Position numbers and translations under genes: made by a program. Source: OMOG01 sp041485845 (lineage in GTDB: Bacteria; Acidobacteriota; Terriglobia; Bryobacterales; Bryobacteraceae). From it: DNA of 15,060 nucleotides. Numbering within the stretch: position 1 is the stretch's first letter; each line of letters opens with the position of its first letter. The notes below the pieces were generated by a model. It was given only the letters and a program-made list of their open reading frames with translations, was not told the origin of the DNA and searched no databases. Location: positions 1 to 15,060 of the forward strand of contig JBGPKH010000157.1 of assembly GCA_041485845.1 (NCBI GenBank), given 5' to 3'. Shown in pieces: positions 13,386 through 15,060 of this stretch.

Positions 13386-14591
13386 ATGGAAAATGTCTTA
13401 GCGATCTTGCTGGCGGGAGGCGCCGGCGAGCGCCTTTTTCCATTGACGCGAGATACCGCGAAGCCGGCCGTACCCTTCGGAGGGGCCTATCGCATTATCG
13501 ATTTCACCCTGTCCAACTGTATCAATTCCAATGTCCGGCGAATCTTCATCCTAACACAGTACAAGTCATTGGAATTGACGCGCCACGTTCGGGATGGCTG
13601 GAACGTGCTTTCCGCGGAACTGGGCGAATACATCGAGTTGATCCCGCCGATGAAGCGGGTTCACGAGGACTGGTACCAGGGAACGGCGGATGCGGTTTTT
13701 CAGAACTTTCAGAGCATCGAGGCCGAGTCGCCGGACAAAACCTTGATCCTGGCCGGCGACCACATCTATAAGATGAACTACCGCGAGATGCTGGACTGGC
13801 ACCGGACGCACCAGGCGGATATCACGATTGCCACGATTCGGGTTCCGATGGAGGAGTCGCGGCGTTTCGGTGTCGCCGAGATCGATGACGATTACCGCAT
13901 CGTGGGGTTCGTGGAGAAGCCGGAGCCGGCCCATGCCGTCCCCTCGCGCTTCGACTCGTCGATGATCAGCGCGTCGATGGGGATTTACCTGTTCAACACC
14001 GGCGTGCTGCTGCGCGCGCTCCATGAGGATGCCGAGGATGCCGGCTCGCGGCACGATTTCGGCAAGGATGTGATCCCGCGCCATCTGGAGAAGGCGCGGG
14101 TGATCGCCTACGACTTTCGCGACATGAATGCCAAGCAGACCCGCTACTGGCGCGACGTGGGCACGCTGGACGCTTACTATGAGGCCAATATGGACCTGGT
14201 GGCCGTGGTCCCGGAGTTCAACCTGTACGACCAGCGCTGGCCCATTCGCACCAAGGTGACGCAACAGCCTCCGGCGAAGTTCGTATTCGCGCAGGAGGGA
14301 CGCCGCATGGGGGTGGCGGTGGATTCGATCGTCAGCGCGGGGTGCATCGTTTCCGGCGGCCGCGTGCTGCACAGCATCCTCTCGCCGGGCGTGCGCGTGA
14401 ACAGCTACTGCGAAGTGGAGTATTCGATTTTGATGCCGGGGGTGGAGATCGGGCGCAACAGCCGGATCCGGCGCGCCATCATCAATACGGGCGTGAAGGT
14501 TCCCGACTCGAGCGCGATCGGCTTCGATGCGGAAGCCGATCGGGCTAAGGGGTACTCGGTCACGGAATGCGGAATTACGGTGGTGGCTTAA
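13386..14591 (+). CDS. glgC: Glucose-1-phosphate adenylyltransferase
   Basis: GlgC makes ADP-glucose from glucose-1-phosphate and ATP, the committed step of bacterial glycogen synthesis. The 401 residues fit the family (about 400-430). Visible are the nucleotide loop LAGGAGERLFPLT (9-21), KPAVPFGGAYRIIDF (26-40), WYQGTADAVFQN (96-107), catalytic D125 in LAGDHIYKMNY, FGVAEID (161-167), FVEKPEP (175-181), SMGIYLFNT, HDFGKDVIP (223-231) and YWRDVGTLDAYYEANM (254-269). A C-terminal beta-helix follows. The position of E. coli Lys39, which takes part in fructose-1,6-bisphosphate activation, is Ala34, so activator choice probably differs. ATG 13386 has AGGAA 11 bases upstream. A large G/C-rich inverted repeat follows, then eno. 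Confidence 0.96.
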   Translation: MENVLAILLAGGAGERLFPLTRDTAKPAVPFGGAYRIIDFTLSNCINSNVRRIFILTQYKSLELTRHVRDGWNVLSAELGEYIELIPPMKRVHEDWYQGTADAVFQNFQSIEAESPDKTLILAGDHIYKMNYREMLDWHRTHQADITIATIRVPMEESRRFGVAEIDDDYRIVGFVEKPEPAHAVPSRFDSSMISASMGIYLFNTGVLLRALHEDAEDAGSRHDFGKDVIPRHLEKARVIAYDFRDMNAKQTRYWRDVGTLDAYYEANMDLVAVVPEFNLYDQRWPIRTKVTQQPPAKFVFAQEGRRMGVAVDSIVSAGCIVSGGRVLHSILSPGVRVNSYCEVEYSILMPGVEIGRNSRIRRAIINTGVKVPDSSAIGFDAEADRAKGYSVTECGITVVA

Positions 14592-14595
14592 AAGC

Positions 14596-14680
14596 GGGGG
14601 TTGGGGGTTAGGGGTTGGGGATTAGCCGCGAGCGGAGCGAGCTTCCTTCCCCCAGTCCCTAGCCCCCAATCCCCAACCCC
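14596..14680. repeat. Large G/C-rich inverted repeat between glgC and eno
   Basis: The left arm (14596-14620) is four G tracts of 4-5 separated by TT, TTA and TT. The right arm (14649-14680) is five C tracts of 3-5 separated by AGT, TAG, AAT and AA. The arms pair over about 24 bases, with several positions that would be G-U in RNA. The loop has a small dyad (CCGCGAGCGG). It begins 5 bases after the glgC stop and ends 7 bases before the eno ribosome binding site. It can act as a hairpin terminator or 3'-end protector for glgC. It resembles dispersed intergenic repeats. Confidence 0.75.
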
Positions 14681-14697
14681 GGATTTAGGAGACTGTT

Positions 14698-15060
14698 TTG
14701 ACGACCATCATAAAAGTGATTGGAAGAGAGATTCTCGACTCGCGCGGGAATCCCACGGTGGAAGCGGATGTTTATCTCGCGGATGGCAGCATGGGGCGGG
14801 CGGCGGTGCCCTCCGGGGCATCCACCGGGGAACACGAAGCGGTGGAGCTGAGGGACGGCGACAAGACGCGTTACCTCGGCAAGGGCACACAGGCGGCTGC
14901 CACGCACGTCAATACCGAAATTGCTGCCGCGCTCAACGGCGAGGATGCCGCGCAGCAGGCGGAGATCGACCGCCTGCTGATCGCGCTCGACGGGACGCCC
15001 AACAAGGGACGGCTGGGCGCGAATGCCATTCTGGCGGTTTCGATGGCGGCGGCGCGGGCG
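14698..15060 (+). CDS. eno: Enolase, N-terminal part (runs off the window)
   Basis: Enolase converts 2-phosphoglycerate to phosphoenolpyruvate in glycolysis. The first 121 codons are present. They show VIGREILDSRGNPTVEADV (7-25), the mobile active-site loop VPSGASTGEHEAVELRDGD (about 38-56) with the metal-binding Ser, and KGRLGANAILAVSMAAARA (about 103-121), all typical. The start is TTG 14698, with AGGAG at 14687-14691, six bases upstream. The next in-frame alternatives would lose the conserved N-terminus. The frame is open to the window's last base, so the rest of about 430 residues lies outside. It follows glgC on the same strand across the large inverted repeat. Confidence 0.95.
   Translation, partial: MTTIIKVIGREILDSRGNPTVEADVYLADGSMGRAAVPSGASTGEHEAVELRDGDKTRYLGKGTQAAATHVNTEIAAALNGEDAAQQAEIDRLLIALDGTPNKGRLGANAILAVSMAAARA

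Overview
The window looks like a GC-rich Gram-negative chromosome. The best guess is an acidobacterium of the Solibacter/Bryobacter type. This is inferred from the mix of genes: a large secreted Asp-box beta-propeller protein, a ThuA-domain protein, paired Tat-exported sugar-isomerase-like and enolase-superfamily proteins, lpxD (so an outer membrane with lipid A), and frequent TTG starts. Nothing in the window names the species.

Layout. Bases 1-206 hold no gene I can support, only one small hairpin. At 207-1278 (minus) a transaldolase of the small FSA-like subfamily is followed by a short membrane protein. At 1525-4242 (minus) is a 905-residue secreted protein with eleven Asp-box (BNR) repeats. 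The stretch 4375-5851 reads as a small accessory island: an unrecognised 156-residue protein (plus), a DUF5615/DUF433 toxin-antitoxin pair (minus, TTGA overlap), and the orphan C-terminal tail of an RND heavy-metal efflux pump. At 5927-6913 (minus) is a ThuA-domain protein with a near-consensus sigma-70 promoter next to a 14-bp tandem repeat.

From 7157 to 12502 everything is on the plus strand. A Tat-signal TIM-barrel isomerase is translationally coupled (ATGA) to a Tat-like enolase-superfamily enzyme. Then comes a tight run with overlapping genes: lpxD, a LOG-family nucleotide hydrolase, a cyclase-family metal hydrolase and a GNAT acetyltransferase. The N-terminus of the cyclase is out of frame by one base at a run of five G, which is the most testable oddity here.

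The last part is housekeeping. rpsU and a double zinc-ribbon protein are on the minus strand, convergent with the GNAT gene across a hairpin. rpsU is divergent from glgC across a 228-bp promoter region. glgC is separated from the start of eno by a large G/C-rich inverted repeat with quadruplex potential on both strands. Transaldolase, GlgC and enolase are central carbon genes; the isomerase, enolase-superfamily and ThuA proteins suggest sugar or sugar-acid metabolism in the periplasm.

I see no CRISPR array, rRNA, tRNA or intact insertion sequence, and no multi-gene system that I would call new. The best leads are the cyclase frame break, the exported isomerase/enolase-superfamily pair, the glgC-eno inverted repeat, and the small island at 4.4-5.9 kb.
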